From Candidatus Gastranaerophilales bacterium (lineage in GTDB: Bacteria > Cyanobacteriota > Vampirovibrionia > Gastranaerophilales > Gastranaerophilaceae), in contig CALVBI010000003.1 of NCBI GenBank assembly GCA_944325735.1, positions 211,051 to 275,050 of the forward strand: 64,000 nt of DNA, given 5' to 3'. The translations under genes were made by a program, and so were the position numbers. This document shows positions 19,496 through 28,631 of the stretch, piece after piece. The notes under the pieces were generated by a model. That model worked only from the letters and a program-made list of their open reading frames with translations. It ran no database searches and was not told the origin of the DNA. Every line of letters starts with the position of its first letter. Position 1 is the first letter of the stretch.

Positions 19496-20722
19496 TTATA
19501 GAGCTTCTAACGCTGCAATTTTCATATCCTTGAAATCTGGTGTATTACCAAACCATATTTCCTGAGCTGCTACTGCCTGATAAATAAACATATCAAGTCC
19601 TGTAATAGTTCTTAAATTTAATTTTTCTGCAGCTCTTATTAATACTGTTTTTTTCGGATTATAAATAACATCATATACTACAGCATCACGATTCAGAGAT
19701 TCCAATGCATACTTTTCTACAGGCATCATATCACCAGCCTTACCCAACATCCCTATAGGGGTTGTATTCACAAGCATTGCATATTCACCTAAATTTCTAA
19801 TATTTTCAATTTGATAAACATTAAAGTTAATTGCAGGAAATTTTCTTCTCACATAATTCATCAAATCAATTGAATTTGGAATATTTCTAGTAAAAAATGC
19901 TATTTCTTGAACTCCGCATTCAGTCAAAGCAATACAAGCAGCATGAGCAGCTCCGCCTGTACCTAAAATGGCAACTTTTTTACCTCTCAAATCAATATCT
20001 TTAGGAATAGCCCTTCTAAAGCCTATAACATCTGTATTGTAAGCCTTCAATGATTTATCAGCTTCTACATAGACAGTATTTACTGCTCGAGCTAAATCCG
20101 CATAATTATCAACTTCATTAACAAACAATGAAATAGGTAATTTTAATGGAATAGTAACATTAAAACCTTTATAACCATTATTTTTTAACCATTTTATTCT
20201 ATCCACCAAATCATCAGGAGGTGTCTCAAGAATATCGTATGTAGCATTTATCCCCAAGCTTTTAAAACCAGCTTCATGAATTACTTTAGACAAAGAATGC
20301 CCTAGAGGATAACCGATAAGACCAAATTTATTTTCTCTGTTATCCTTTATTTCTGGTCTGGATACATTTTGATTTATAGGACTACTATTATATTTTGGAG
20401 CTTCCTGAATTTTTGAAGGTCCAAAAACATAAGAAGGAACTTCTGTTTTTACAGTTTCCGGCTGCATTCCCATATATGGCTGCTGTTGAGGAATAGTATT
20501 TTCTTGCGATGCCAATTGATCTTGAATCGTGCGTTGAACATATTGAGGTTCTACCTGTGTCGGTTGTTGAGGTTCTTGAGATATCGTTTGTTCTGTATTT
20601 GAAGATGTCACGGATTGTTCAGATACAGGGGAAGATGTCCCTTGAGCTTTCAATTCTTCTACTGTAATTCCTAACTTTTTAGCTTTCTTAGTAAGATATC
20701 TCTCATACAATTCAGGATTCAT
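19496..20722 (-). CDS. aroE: Shikimate dehydrogenase with a long extra N-terminus
   Basis: Residues about 130-408 are a complete shikimate dehydrogenase (NADPH reduction of 3-dehydroshikimate): FGLIGYPLGHSLSKVIH, NVTIPLK with the substrate Lys, AYNTDVIGF, the Rossmann GTGGAAHAACIAL and VNTTPIGM. The normal enzyme has about 280 residues, yet this frame has 408. The extra front part consists of a charged helix (YERYLTKKAKKLGITVEELK) and about 90 residues rich in Gln, Pro, Ser and Thr. The ATG at 20722 follows GAGGG and no better start precedes the domain, so the extension seems real. It is the last gene of a minus-strand run and lies 24 bases after topA. Confidence 0.93.
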   Translation of the reverse strand: MNPELYERYLTKKAKKLGITVEELKAQGTSSPVSEQSVTSSNTEQTISQEPQQPTQVEPQYVQRTIQDQLASQENTIPQQQPYMGMQPETVKTEVPSYVFGPSKIQEAPKYNSSPINQNVSRPEIKDNRENKFGLIGYPLGHSLSKVIHEAGFKSLGINATYDILETPPDDLVDRIKWLKNNGYKGFNVTIPLKLPISLFVNEVDNYADLARAVNTVYVEADKSLKAYNTDVIGFRRAIPKDIDLRGKKVAILGTGGAAHAACIALTECGVQEIAFFTRNIPNSIDLMNYVRRKFPAINFNVYQIENIRNLGEYAMLVNTTPIGMLGKAGDMMPVEKYALESLNRDAVVYDVIYNPKKTVLIRAAEKLNLRTITGLDMFIYQAVAAQEIWFGNTPDFKDMKIAALEAL

Positions 20723-20746
20723 TTTTTACCCTCTCAAAATTAAATA

Positions 20747-23056
20747 TTATTCACTTTGATTGTCAGAATCTTCATTTAATTCTTTTTTATAATGACACTT
20801 CAAGCTAGAACATGCAATGACATTTCCCTTCTTCAATATCTTTTTAACAAGAAGAGAACCGCATTCTGGACAAGTTTCTCCTGTAGGCTCATTCCACAAT
20901 GTGAAATCACATTCAGGATATTTGTCACAGCCATAAAATATAGTTCCACGTTTAGATTTACGTTCTACAATTGTTCCTTTTCCGCATTTAGGACAAGCTA
21001 CACCTGTTGATTTTCTATACGGTTTTCTATGTTTGCAATTTTCATTTGTGCATTCCATATATTTTCCATATGGACCTGTCTTGAATATCATATCAGAACC
21101 GCATTTTTCACATTTTTCTTCACAAACTTCAGGTTCATTAGATTGTTCATTCAAGCTTTCTTCTGATAATGCATTCAAAGACATCATTGTTTTGCAATCA
21201 GGAAATCCTGAACAACCCAAGAATTGAGAGCCATTTTTACCAATTCTCAACACCATAGGTTTCCCGCAATTTGGGCATTTAATTTTGCTTTCAATTTTTA
21301 CACGTTCACCAGTCTGTAGTGCTTTATTTACTTCTTTGATAAACGGTTCATAAAAATTTTCCAAAACATCATTCCAAACAGCTTTTTTCTCTGCGATTTG
21401 GTCTAATTTAGTTTCCATGCCAGCAGTGAACTTATAATCCATAATATCAGCGAATTGCGCTACCAATTGTTTAGAAACAGTTCTTCCTAAAAGTGTCGGA
21501 TGAAGTGCTTTATCTTTCTTTTCTACATATTTACGAGTTTGAATAACAGTAATAATTGTCGCATAAGTAGACGGACGACCAATTCCGTATTCTTCCAAAG
21601 CTTTTACAAGTGAGGCTTCATTGTATCTTGGAGGAGGTTGAGTAAAATGCTGTTTTGGATCAACTTTAACACATTTAACTTTATCACCTTCGTTCAAATC
21701 AGGTATTTTTGCATCAGCTTCTTGCTCGTCTTCATCTGCATCATTATAAACTTTTAAAAAGCCATCGAAAGTCACCTTACTTGTACCGGCTTTTAATGTA
21801 TAATCACCTGCTGTAATTTCAACCGTTTTATTCGCAACATCAGCAGGAGTCATTTGAGATGACATAAATTTTTCCCAAATCAATTTATACAATTTATATT
21901 GATCATTATCCAAGTATTTTTTTATACTTTCAGGAGTTCTTTCTGGATAAGAAGGTCTGATAGCTTCGTGAGCGTCCTGAACATTTTGTTTACCTTTTAC
22001 GTAAATATTTGGTTTTTCAGGATAATATTTATCGCCATAATTAGCAACAATAAAATCTTTAGCCATACTTTGAGCATCATCTGATACCCTTACACTATCA
22101 GTTCTCATATAAGTAATCAAACCGACAGGAGTTCCATCAATTTCTATACCTTCATATAACTTTTGAGCAACCTGCATTGTCTTTTGAACTCCAAAACCAA
22201 GTTTTGAACTTGCTGCACGTTGCATTGTAGATGTTATAAAAGGTGCTGTTGGTTTTCTTTTAGTAGATTTTTTAGTTACCTTTGTAATATCCAATTCTGA
22301 AGGATAATCTTTCAAGAAATCTACAATTTTTTGAGCTTCATCTTTATTTTTAATATTTTTATCAACAGCTTTTCCCTTAATTTTAGAAAGTTCTGCTTCA
22401 AAAGATTTACCATCTTTATCCAATATTGTATGTATAGACCAATATTCCTGAGGAACAAATGCTTCTATTTCTTCTTCTCTTTCGCAAATCATACGCAGTG
22501 CAACTGATTGTACTCTACCTGCTGATAATTTTCTGTTCCCAATCTGCTTCCACAAAACAGGACTTAACTTATAACCTACAAGCTTATCCAAAATTTGTCT
22601 TGTCTGCTGAGCTTTTACCATATCCATATCAATCCCGCGAGGATTTTCAACAGAATGTTTTACAGCTTTTGGAGTAATTTCATTAAATACAATACGTAGA
22701 ATTTTATCATCAGGCACTTTTAAAATTTGTCTTACATGCCATGCAATAGCTTCTCCCTCACGGTCAGGGTCGGATGCAAGATAAACTTTATCAACTTTTT
22801 TAGCCAAATCATTTAACTTTTTAACAACTGCCTGTTTCCCAGGAATAACTTCAAACTTAGGTTCAAAATGATTTTTTATATCAAACCCTAAATTCTCAGT
22901 AGAAGGATCTTTTTCAGGTAAATTTCTTACATGTCCAAAACTTGCTTCTATCTGATAACTATCTCCCAAAATCTTTCTTATTGTCTTTGATTTAGCAGGA
23001 GACTCTACTATTACTAATGATTTTTCTTTTTTATTTTCAGTCGCTTTTGCTGCCAT
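20747..23056 (-). CDS. topA: DNA topoisomerase I
   Basis: The 769-residue type IA topoisomerase relaxes negative supercoils. It has the Toprim domain (LVIVESPAKSKTI and ASDPDREGEAIAWH), the active-site Tyr in GLITYMRTDSVR (about residue 305), the RYNEASLVKALEEYGIGRPSTYA block, and four C-terminal zinc ribbons: CPNCGKPM...CSGFPDC, CEKCGSDM...CTNENC, CPKCGKGT...CDKYPEC and CPECGSLL...CSSLKC. The last has a CxxC-x14-CxxxxC layout. It follows dprA by about 36 bases in the same direction. Confidence 0.96.
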   Translation of the reverse strand: MAAKATENKKEKSLVIVESPAKSKTIRKILGDSYQIEASFGHVRNLPEKDPSTENLGFDIKNHFEPKFEVIPGKQAVVKKLNDLAKKVDKVYLASDPDREGEAIAWHVRQILKVPDDKILRIVFNEITPKAVKHSVENPRGIDMDMVKAQQTRQILDKLVGYKLSPVLWKQIGNRKLSAGRVQSVALRMICEREEEIEAFVPQEYWSIHTILDKDGKSFEAELSKIKGKAVDKNIKNKDEAQKIVDFLKDYPSELDITKVTKKSTKRKPTAPFITSTMQRAASSKLGFGVQKTMQVAQKLYEGIEIDGTPVGLITYMRTDSVRVSDDAQSMAKDFIVANYGDKYYPEKPNIYVKGKQNVQDAHEAIRPSYPERTPESIKKYLDNDQYKLYKLIWEKFMSSQMTPADVANKTVEITAGDYTLKAGTSKVTFDGFLKVYNDADEDEQEADAKIPDLNEGDKVKCVKVDPKQHFTQPPPRYNEASLVKALEEYGIGRPSTYATIITVIQTRKYVEKKDKALHPTLLGRTVSKQLVAQFADIMDYKFTAGMETKLDQIAEKKAVWNDVLENFYEPFIKEVNKALQTGERVKIESKIKCPNCGKPMVLRIGKNGSQFLGCSGFPDCKTMMSLNALSEESLNEQSNEPEVCEEKCEKCGSDMIFKTGPYGKYMECTNENCKHRKPYRKSTGVACPKCGKGTIVERKSKRGTIFYGCDKYPECDFTLWNEPTGETCPECGSLLVKKILKKGNVIACSSLKCHYKKELNEDSDNQSE

Positions 23057-23092
23057 TATTTATACCACCTATACATAAAATACCCATAAAAA

Positions 23093-24193
23093 TTATGAGC
23101 AATTAACAGGATTCACTCTCTTATATCTGTCCCCGTCGACTTGTTTAATTATCCCTTTAAGCTCCATCATTGTCAAGTACATCAACAAATTATCTATACT
23201 TAATTTAGTATATGATTGAATTTCATCAACACATTTTTCTTCTATTTCAAGAGCTTCATATATTAATTTTTCATCTTCGCTTAATTCTGGCAAATCAAAT
23301 AAACTTTTCTGTTCTATTTTAATTTCCCAGCCTAATGCCTCTAAAATATCATCTGCACAAGTAACTAATGTTGCACCGTTTTTCAATAATTTGTAAATCC
23401 CTTGAGTATTAGGATTTGTAATCAATCCTGGGATACACATCAATTCTCTGCCTTGTTCTAATGTTAGATTAGAAGTAATCAAAGCTCCACTTTTTAATGA
23501 TGCCTCAGCTACAAGCGTGCCATAAGATAATCCTGACACAATTCTGTTTCTTTGAGGGAATCTGAATTTTAACGGTTCAAATGTAGGGTAATACTCTGTA
23601 ACTACTGCACCACAGCCATTTTCAATACGTTTATACAAATCTTTGTTCGCTGCAGGATAAGTAAAATCAAAACCGCTTGCGATAACTCCTATTGTCTTTA
23701 ATCCATTATCTAAAGCTGCAAGATGAGCTGTCGTATCGATTCCTGAAGCCAAACCTGACACAATACAAATATCAGTATTTTGAAACTCATCAATAATCAG
23801 TCTTAATGCTTCTTTTGCATAAGAAGTAGCTTTTCTTGAGCCAACAACAGCCAAAGTTTTATTCAAATTACAGGAAAATAAATCTCCTTTGTAATACAAA
23901 ACAGATGGAGGATTTTCAATATTCCTCAACATTTGCGGATACTTTTCATCATCAAATGTTAAAAACTTAATCCCAAGATTTACAACTTCTTCAAAAGTTT
24001 TATCAACATCAATTTTATCTCTAAGGCGTAAAAACTTTTCAGCTTTTTTTACACTCAGTCCGTCGATATCAGACAATTTATTTGCATTAAAAGCTTCCTC
24101 AATATCGCCAAAGTAATTGTACAGCCTTTGAATAAAAGAGCTGTCAATTTCTTCTATTGATGAAAAAGCTATCCAATACTTACTTTTCGTCAT
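23093..24193 (-). CDS. dprA: DNA processing protein DprA (natural transformation)
   Basis: DprA binds incoming single-stranded DNA and loads RecA during transformation. The 366 residues include the extended Rossmann core with TLAVVGSRKATSYAKEA (about residue 120), VSGLASGIDTTAHLAAL, GVIASGFDFTYPA, FPQRNRIVSGLS and TSNLTLEQGRELMCIPG, plus a C-terminal winged-helix-like DML1 region. The start overlaps the preceding TPR gene by 14 bases. Together with prepilin genes in the window it hints that the organism may be competent, though DprA is also common in non-competent species. Confidence 0.94.
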   Translation of the reverse strand: MTKSKYWIAFSSIEEIDSSFIQRLYNYFGDIEEAFNANKLSDIDGLSVKKAEKFLRLRDKIDVDKTFEEVVNLGIKFLTFDDEKYPQMLRNIENPPSVLYYKGDLFSCNLNKTLAVVGSRKATSYAKEALRLIIDEFQNTDICIVSGLASGIDTTAHLAALDNGLKTIGVIASGFDFTYPAANKDLYKRIENGCGAVVTEYYPTFEPLKFRFPQRNRIVSGLSYGTLVAEASLKSGALITSNLTLEQGRELMCIPGLITNPNTQGIYKLLKNGATLVTCADDILEALGWEIKIEQKSLFDLPELSEDEKLIYEALEIEEKCVDEIQSYTKLSIDNLLMYLTMMELKGIIKQVDGDRYKRVNPVNCS

Positions 24194-24965
24194 TTTGTTT
24201 TTTCTTAATTCTGCCGATTAATTCTTTAATTTTATCAACTTCCTCTTTTGGAACATCAAGATTAATATAATCTTCAAAATACTCAATAGCATCGTCATAA
24301 TCCCCACGAGCAAAGAATAAGATTCCAACTTTTTTATATGCAGGTGAGAATGAGTCATTATGAGCTATTGCTTTTAGGAAATTAGAAAGAGCCTTATCTA
24401 TTTCGTCATTAGCTTCATATGCCTCTCCTAAATAGTAATATATCCAAGGATTTTCATTTTTATATTCAAGAACATTTTCAAAATTTTCTATAGCACTAGC
24501 ATAATTACCTAATTCAAAATGAACTCTACCTAAATCATAATAAACATCAAAATTATCAGGCTGTTTTTCTAATATATTCTCGAGTTCATCAATAGCTAAA
24601 TCTAGTCTTGCATCTTCCATATAAAATCTAGCCAAATAGTGACGCAATACAAGATTATCAGGGATTTCATGAATACCTCTTGAAACAAGTTCAATTCCTT
24701 TACCCATGTCTCTATCTCGATAATATATATCTGATAAGTTAATATATACTTGTGGTAATTTAGGATTTAATTCCAAAGCTTTCAAATAATTTTTTTCAGC
24801 TTTTTCATAATCTTTTAAATTTGCATAACAAAGAGCAATATTATTATATAATTCTGCATTATCTGCACAAGTTTCTAATACTGAACTAAATGCATCTATA
24901 GCCTTTTGATATTCTCCTTTTTGGTATAATTCTATTGCTTTATCAACTTTTTCTTTTTCACTCAT
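24180..24965 (-). CDS. Tetratricopeptide repeat protein
   Basis: The 261-residue protein is built of about six TPR units, each close to 34 residues (for example AIELYQKGEYQKAIDAFSSV, YNNIALCYANLKDYEKAEKN, YYDLGRVHFELGNYASAIEN and YYYLGEAYEANDEIDKALSN). There is no signal peptide, so it is cytoplasmic and probably a protein-binding scaffold. It sits between lptA (2-base gap) and dprA (overlap), tightly within the operon. Partner unknown. Confidence 0.85.
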   Translation of the reverse strand: MSEKEKVDKAIELYQKGEYQKAIDAFSSVLETCADNAELYNNIALCYANLKDYEKAEKNYLKALELNPKLPQVYINLSDIYYRDRDMGKGIELVSRGIHEIPDNLVLRHYLARFYMEDARLDLAIDELENILEKQPDNFDVYYDLGRVHFELGNYASAIENFENVLEYKNENPWIYYYLGEAYEANDEIDKALSNFLKAIAHNDSFSPAYKKVGILFFARGDYDDAIEYFEDYINLDVPKEEVDKIKELIGRIKKKQNDEK

Positions 24966-24967
24966 TT

Positions 24968-25951
24968 TTATAATCCTAATCCTATACCACCATTACTATC
25001 ACTATTATCACCTGAACCGATATTTTTTATAACAGTTCTGGTATTTCCATCAGCATGGAAATTTTTTGGCTGCATTGTCATCTTAATTTTATCAGCGTAA
25101 ATTGTTCTTACACCCTGAGTAATACTTGAACGACCTGTAAAATATGCTTCATTAGGTTTTCCTTCTTTGTTCGGATACAAAGTAAGTTTAGGTCCTACAG
25201 CATAATAGTCTTGATACCAAACTCTAACATTACCTGATGCGCTAAATATATTTTTGTCCTGAACATATTCTTGTCTGTTTGATTTCAATACCAAAGTAGC
25301 TCCATCATCCATTGTTGCTTTAGATGTTGTATTACCTGTAGCAGTCAAGACTTTTGATCCTGCATTATAATAAAATCTATCTGCATAAGAATCATTACTT
25401 TGTTGTTTAATTCTAGCATTTCCAATAAGTTCAATATCTTTCAAGTCACCGTTTTTATCAGTTTTAACTTTTGCTTTATCAGAAAAAGTATCTAAATCTT
25501 TATACTTAATTGTAACAGCACCTGTTGCAGTCATAATACCTGTTTTTGTATCATATTCCTGCTCATCTGCATTTATAACAACAATAGGAGTTTTACCATC
25601 AAATACAGTAGATTGAGTATCACCTTGAGCTTTTACAACTTTTGTAATCAAAGACATTTGTAATATATTTGCCTTAACTTCTCTTTTTTTATTCTTTTTA
25701 ACTTCATATGCATAAGGTTTGTTATAAAAAGTTGCAGTATCTAATTTTTGATTTTCATCCATACTCACATCTGCTGAATCTCCAACAACATGTAAGTCAT
25801 CAACTGATACTTTTACGTCTCCTTCGAATTTTAGCTTATTTTCTTGCTCATTATAACTTTGCGTTTTAGATTCTATGATAAGATCAGAGGCCTGCACAAT
25901 CAAGCCAGTAGCAAATAGTGCTATAACTAATGTTAATAATACTTTTTTCAC
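24968..25951 (-). CDS. lptA: LptA/OstA-like LPS transport protein
   Basis: The 327-residue protein has a signal peptide (VLLTLVIALFATGLIVQA) and three OstA/LptA repeats: LIIESKTQSYNEQENKLKFEGDVKV, VVINADEQEYDTKTGIMTATGAVTI and LVLKSNRQEYVQDKNIFSASGNVRV. LptA forms the periplasmic bridge that carries lipopolysaccharide to the outer membrane. It is longer than E. coli LptA (185 residues), having more repeats. It overlaps lptC by four bases, supporting the assignment. The C-terminus is Gly/Asp/Ser-rich. Confidence 0.85.
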   Translation of the reverse strand: MKKVLLTLVIALFATGLIVQASDLIIESKTQSYNEQENKLKFEGDVKVSVDDLHVVGDSADVSMDENQKLDTATFYNKPYAYEVKKNKKREVKANILQMSLITKVVKAQGDTQSTVFDGKTPIVVINADEQEYDTKTGIMTATGAVTIKYKDLDTFSDKAKVKTDKNGDLKDIELIGNARIKQQSNDSYADRFYYNAGSKVLTATGNTTSKATMDDGATLVLKSNRQEYVQDKNIFSASGNVRVWYQDYYAVGPKLTLYPNKEGKPNEAYFTGRSSITQGVRTIYADKIKMTMQPKNFHADGNTRTVIKNIGSGDNSDSNGGIGLGL

Positions 25952-26538
25952 TTAATCTCCTTATCGTTGTATACTTTAGATACCGTATTTCCAATAATTT
26001 TAAATGTATTATAATCAGGACTTATTTCAACTTTTTTAGCAGTTGCCAACAAATCACTTTTTCTTGTAATCCTTACATTCCCTTGGGCAACAATCGGAAC
26101 ATCTTTTCCTGTCCATACTAATTTATTAGCCCTCAATGTTGTTAAATCTTTTAAGACAATAAATGTATCATCATACAATATTATCTGTTCTTTTTTCTCA
26201 TTATAAGTACCTTTTGAAGATTCAAAACTCATAGATACTTCGTTATTTTCATCATAAAAGTTTCCGATTACATTATTGAGCATGGCAACCCCGTTTTTGC
26301 TGTCATAATTACCGGTTTCACCATAAATCTCCCAATATTTTTTTTCATCTTTTGTTTCGGTAAGAATAATACCGTTAATCAAAGCTTCCTGCCTATCTTG
26401 ATCAGTTTGCAATTGGCTACGATTAAAGTTGTGAGTAATTACACCTGCAGATATAAATGCCCAAGCCAAAAGACCGACAATTGCGGCAAAAGCTCCAATA
26501 TATGCTTTTTGTTTCCTCGATAGTTTTCTTAAATCCAT
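25948..26538 (-). CDS. lptC: LPS export protein LptC
   Basis: The 196-residue product has one N-terminal membrane helix (AYIGAFAAIVGLLAWAFISAG) and a periplasmic domain with LptC-type repeats: LINGIILTETKDEKKYWEIYGETG, and NNVIGNFYDENNEVSMSFESSKGTY, then RANKLVWTGKDVPIVAQGNVRIT. It connects the LptBFG ABC transporter to LptA. The stop overlaps the lptA start (ATGA type). No lptB, F or G genes lie in the window. Confidence 0.85.
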   Translation of the reverse strand: MDLRKLSRKQKAYIGAFAAIVGLLAWAFISAGVITHNFNRSQLQTDQDRQEALINGIILTETKDEKKYWEIYGETGNYDSKNGVAMLNNVIGNFYDENNEVSMSFESSKGTYNEKKEQIILYDDTFIVLKDLTTLRANKLVWTGKDVPIVAQGNVRITRKSDLLATAKKVEISPDYNTFKIIGNTVSKVYNDKEIK

Positions 26539-26593
26539 ATACAGAATTTTAACACGAAAACATTCTTAAAACTAAAACTTTAACTTATATGAA

Positions 26594-27486
26594 TTACCAA
26601 GGATAATCATCTTTAATTTGCCAACCATCTTTCATAATTAAAGCAGCACATCCATAACCATATCCTGTATAATCTGATTTACAAGTAGCGCAACCACTTG
26701 TAGTTAGCTGATACCTAGTTAATTCATTATGAATAGCTCCGTTTCCACACTGATCATTAGTTCCTGGAACAACTTTGCCTCTAGACTGTTCTGAAAAAGG
26801 GAAAATCGAAAAAACAAAAACATCACGACCGTACTGATTTGGTAATTTATTTCCATTTATATCTATACTTATTTTTAAATGTGTTTTTCTCCTATTTTCA
26901 TAATTTGCACTAACAAAATTTAACCCTGTAAATTTTATTATCATCCCATCAGGGAGAATATAATTACTATAACCATCTAAACCAAGTATATCACTTTTAT
27001 CTAATGCAACCCATTTTATTTTGCTTGTATTCATTTTATTAACACCTTTTAAATAAGGAATAATATAGATTTGAGCAAAACTTTCAGGGGTTGATACACC
27101 TTGCCAATCCCAAGTTTCAACATCTCCATTTTCTAAAACAGACCTTTCATAAGCCTGATTTAATATAGAATACGCTTTTTTTAATTGAGCAATAGTTTGT
27201 TTTTTCTGATAATTAGCTATCAATGCTGGCATTGTCAATGCTGCAACTACTCCAATTATCCCAAGAGTTATTAATACCTCTGCTAATGTAAAAGCTTTTT
27301 TATTATCACAGTGATGTATCATATCACTATAATAACATCTTTTAAATTCTTTTTCAAGACCTCGAAAACCTTGTGGAGCAAGCTCTAAATTGCCCCCCCC
27401 CCGACAAGTACGCAAGCAAGCAAATCAACATAATTATTATTTAATTTGCATGATTTTTTTGCCAGCTCTTTTAAAAATCTTTTCAT
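26594..27486 (-). CDS. Prepilin-like protein with a ten-G tract; frame broken as sequenced
   Basis: The core is a prepilin: AFTLAEVLITLGIIG with Glu5, then a 220-residue pseudopilin-type body ending in CAALIMKDGWQIKDDYPW. A leader opens at ATG 27486 with GGGAG about 6 bases upstream and encodes MKRFLKELAKKSCKLNNNYV and 8 further residues up to the G tract. As sequenced it ends at a TAG (27385) after 33 residues, out of frame with the pilin. One extra G (or two fewer) would join them into a 297-residue protein. In the present state only weak starts remain (TTG 27415, ATG 27322, neither with a Shine-Dalgarno sequence). The gene lies 56 bases before lptC. Confidence 0.8.
27393..27402 (-). repeat. 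Homopolymer tract, G10 on the coding strand
   Basis: Ten consecutive C on the plus strand (G on the coding strand), within an AT-rich genome. It sits at the junction of the leader and pilin frames, where its length decides whether they join. An identical ten-base tract occupies the same place in the other prepilin gene (54533-54542). Confidence 0.95.
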
Positions 27487-27639
27487 AACTAGCTCCCTTA
27501 TTAAATTCTTACATTCATATTTTATCAAATTTTAAATACATTTGCAATAAATAACTTAATATTTTAAGCATTTTTGCTTATTTTGTTTTATAATTTTTCT
27601 ATACGTAGGGATAGACTTGAAAAGGGAAAGAGGTTTTAT

Positions 27640-28533
27640 ATGGCTTTAAGATATGATGCAGGTGAAGTTATTACCGCAATGGTGACTCCATTCAATTCAA
27701 AAAGAGAAATCGATTACAATAAAGCTGAAGAACTTGCAAAATACTTAATTTCTCATGGCAGTGATGCTCTTTTAGTTGCAGGAACAACAGGTGAAGGACC
27801 AACATTGACTCATGAAGAAGAATTTGAGCTGTTAAGCACTATTAAAAGAGCTGTTGCAAATAAGGCAAAAGTAATTATGAATGCAGGATCTAACTGTACA
27901 GATACTGCAATCATGGCGGCTAAATGGGCTCAAAAAGAAGATGTAGACGCAATTCTTTCAGTTGTACCATATTACAACAAACCTTCTCAAAAAGGCATGA
28001 TCGAACATTTTTCCGCAATCGCAGAAAGTGTTGATTTACCGATAATAATTTATAATATCCCTGGAAGAACAGGGGTTAATATGCTACCGGAAACTGTAGC
28101 TACATTAGCAGAAAAATATCAAAATATAGTCGCTATCAAACAAAGTTTCCCTGATATGGATATGATTACAGAGTTAAAATTATGCTGTCCTGATGATTTT
28201 ACAATCTATTCAGGAGATGACAGTTTAACACTTCCAATGATGTCATTAGGCGCAAGAGGAGTTGTATCTGTTGCTTCTCATATCTTCGGATCAGAATTAA
28301 AATCTATGATTAGAAATTACAAAACAGGAGAATTTTTAGCAGCTGTAAATATGCACAAAAAATTATATCCAATATTCAAAAAATTATTTATGGCTCCAAA
28401 TCCTGTACCTGTAAAAGCAGCATTAGCTCATAAAGGTTTAATAGAAGATTATGTAAGACGTCCGTTAGTAGAACTTACATCTATCGAAAAATCAGATTTA
28501 TTTATGGTAATTGATGAAATCAATAATGATTAG
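27640..28533 (+). CDS. dapA: 4-hydroxy-tetrahydrodipicolinate synthase
   Basis: DapA condenses pyruvate with aspartate semialdehyde in lysine and diaminopimelate synthesis. The protein has GTTGEGPTL, NAGSNCTDTA, VVPYYNKPSQKGM (Tyr of the catalytic triad), IIYNIPGRTGVNM and IKQSFPD. The last replaces the more usual IKEASGD but keeps the Schiff-base Lys. The open frame extends back to 27574, but the ATG at 27640 has AAAGAGG in front and fits the family N-terminus (297 residues). It is followed by secDF after about 100 bases. Confidence 0.95.
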   Translation: MALRYDAGEVITAMVTPFNSKREIDYNKAEELAKYLISHGSDALLVAGTTGEGPTLTHEEEFELLSTIKRAVANKAKVIMNAGSNCTDTAIMAAKWAQKEDVDAILSVVPYYNKPSQKGMIEHFSAIAESVDLPIIIYNIPGRTGVNMLPETVATLAEKYQNIVAIKQSFPDMDMITELKLCCPDDFTIYSGDDSLTLPMMSLGARGVVSVASHIFGSELKSMIRNYKTGEFLAAVNMHKKLYPIFKKLFMAPNPVPVKAALAHKGLIEDYVRRPLVELTSIEKSDLFMVIDEINND

Positions 28534-28631
28534 CCCAATTAACCTATAAAAAAATTCTGATATTTATTAAAATATTAATTTAAAATTACAACTAAAAACA
28601 AAAATATCTAGAAAGTTAAGAGGATAAAAAA

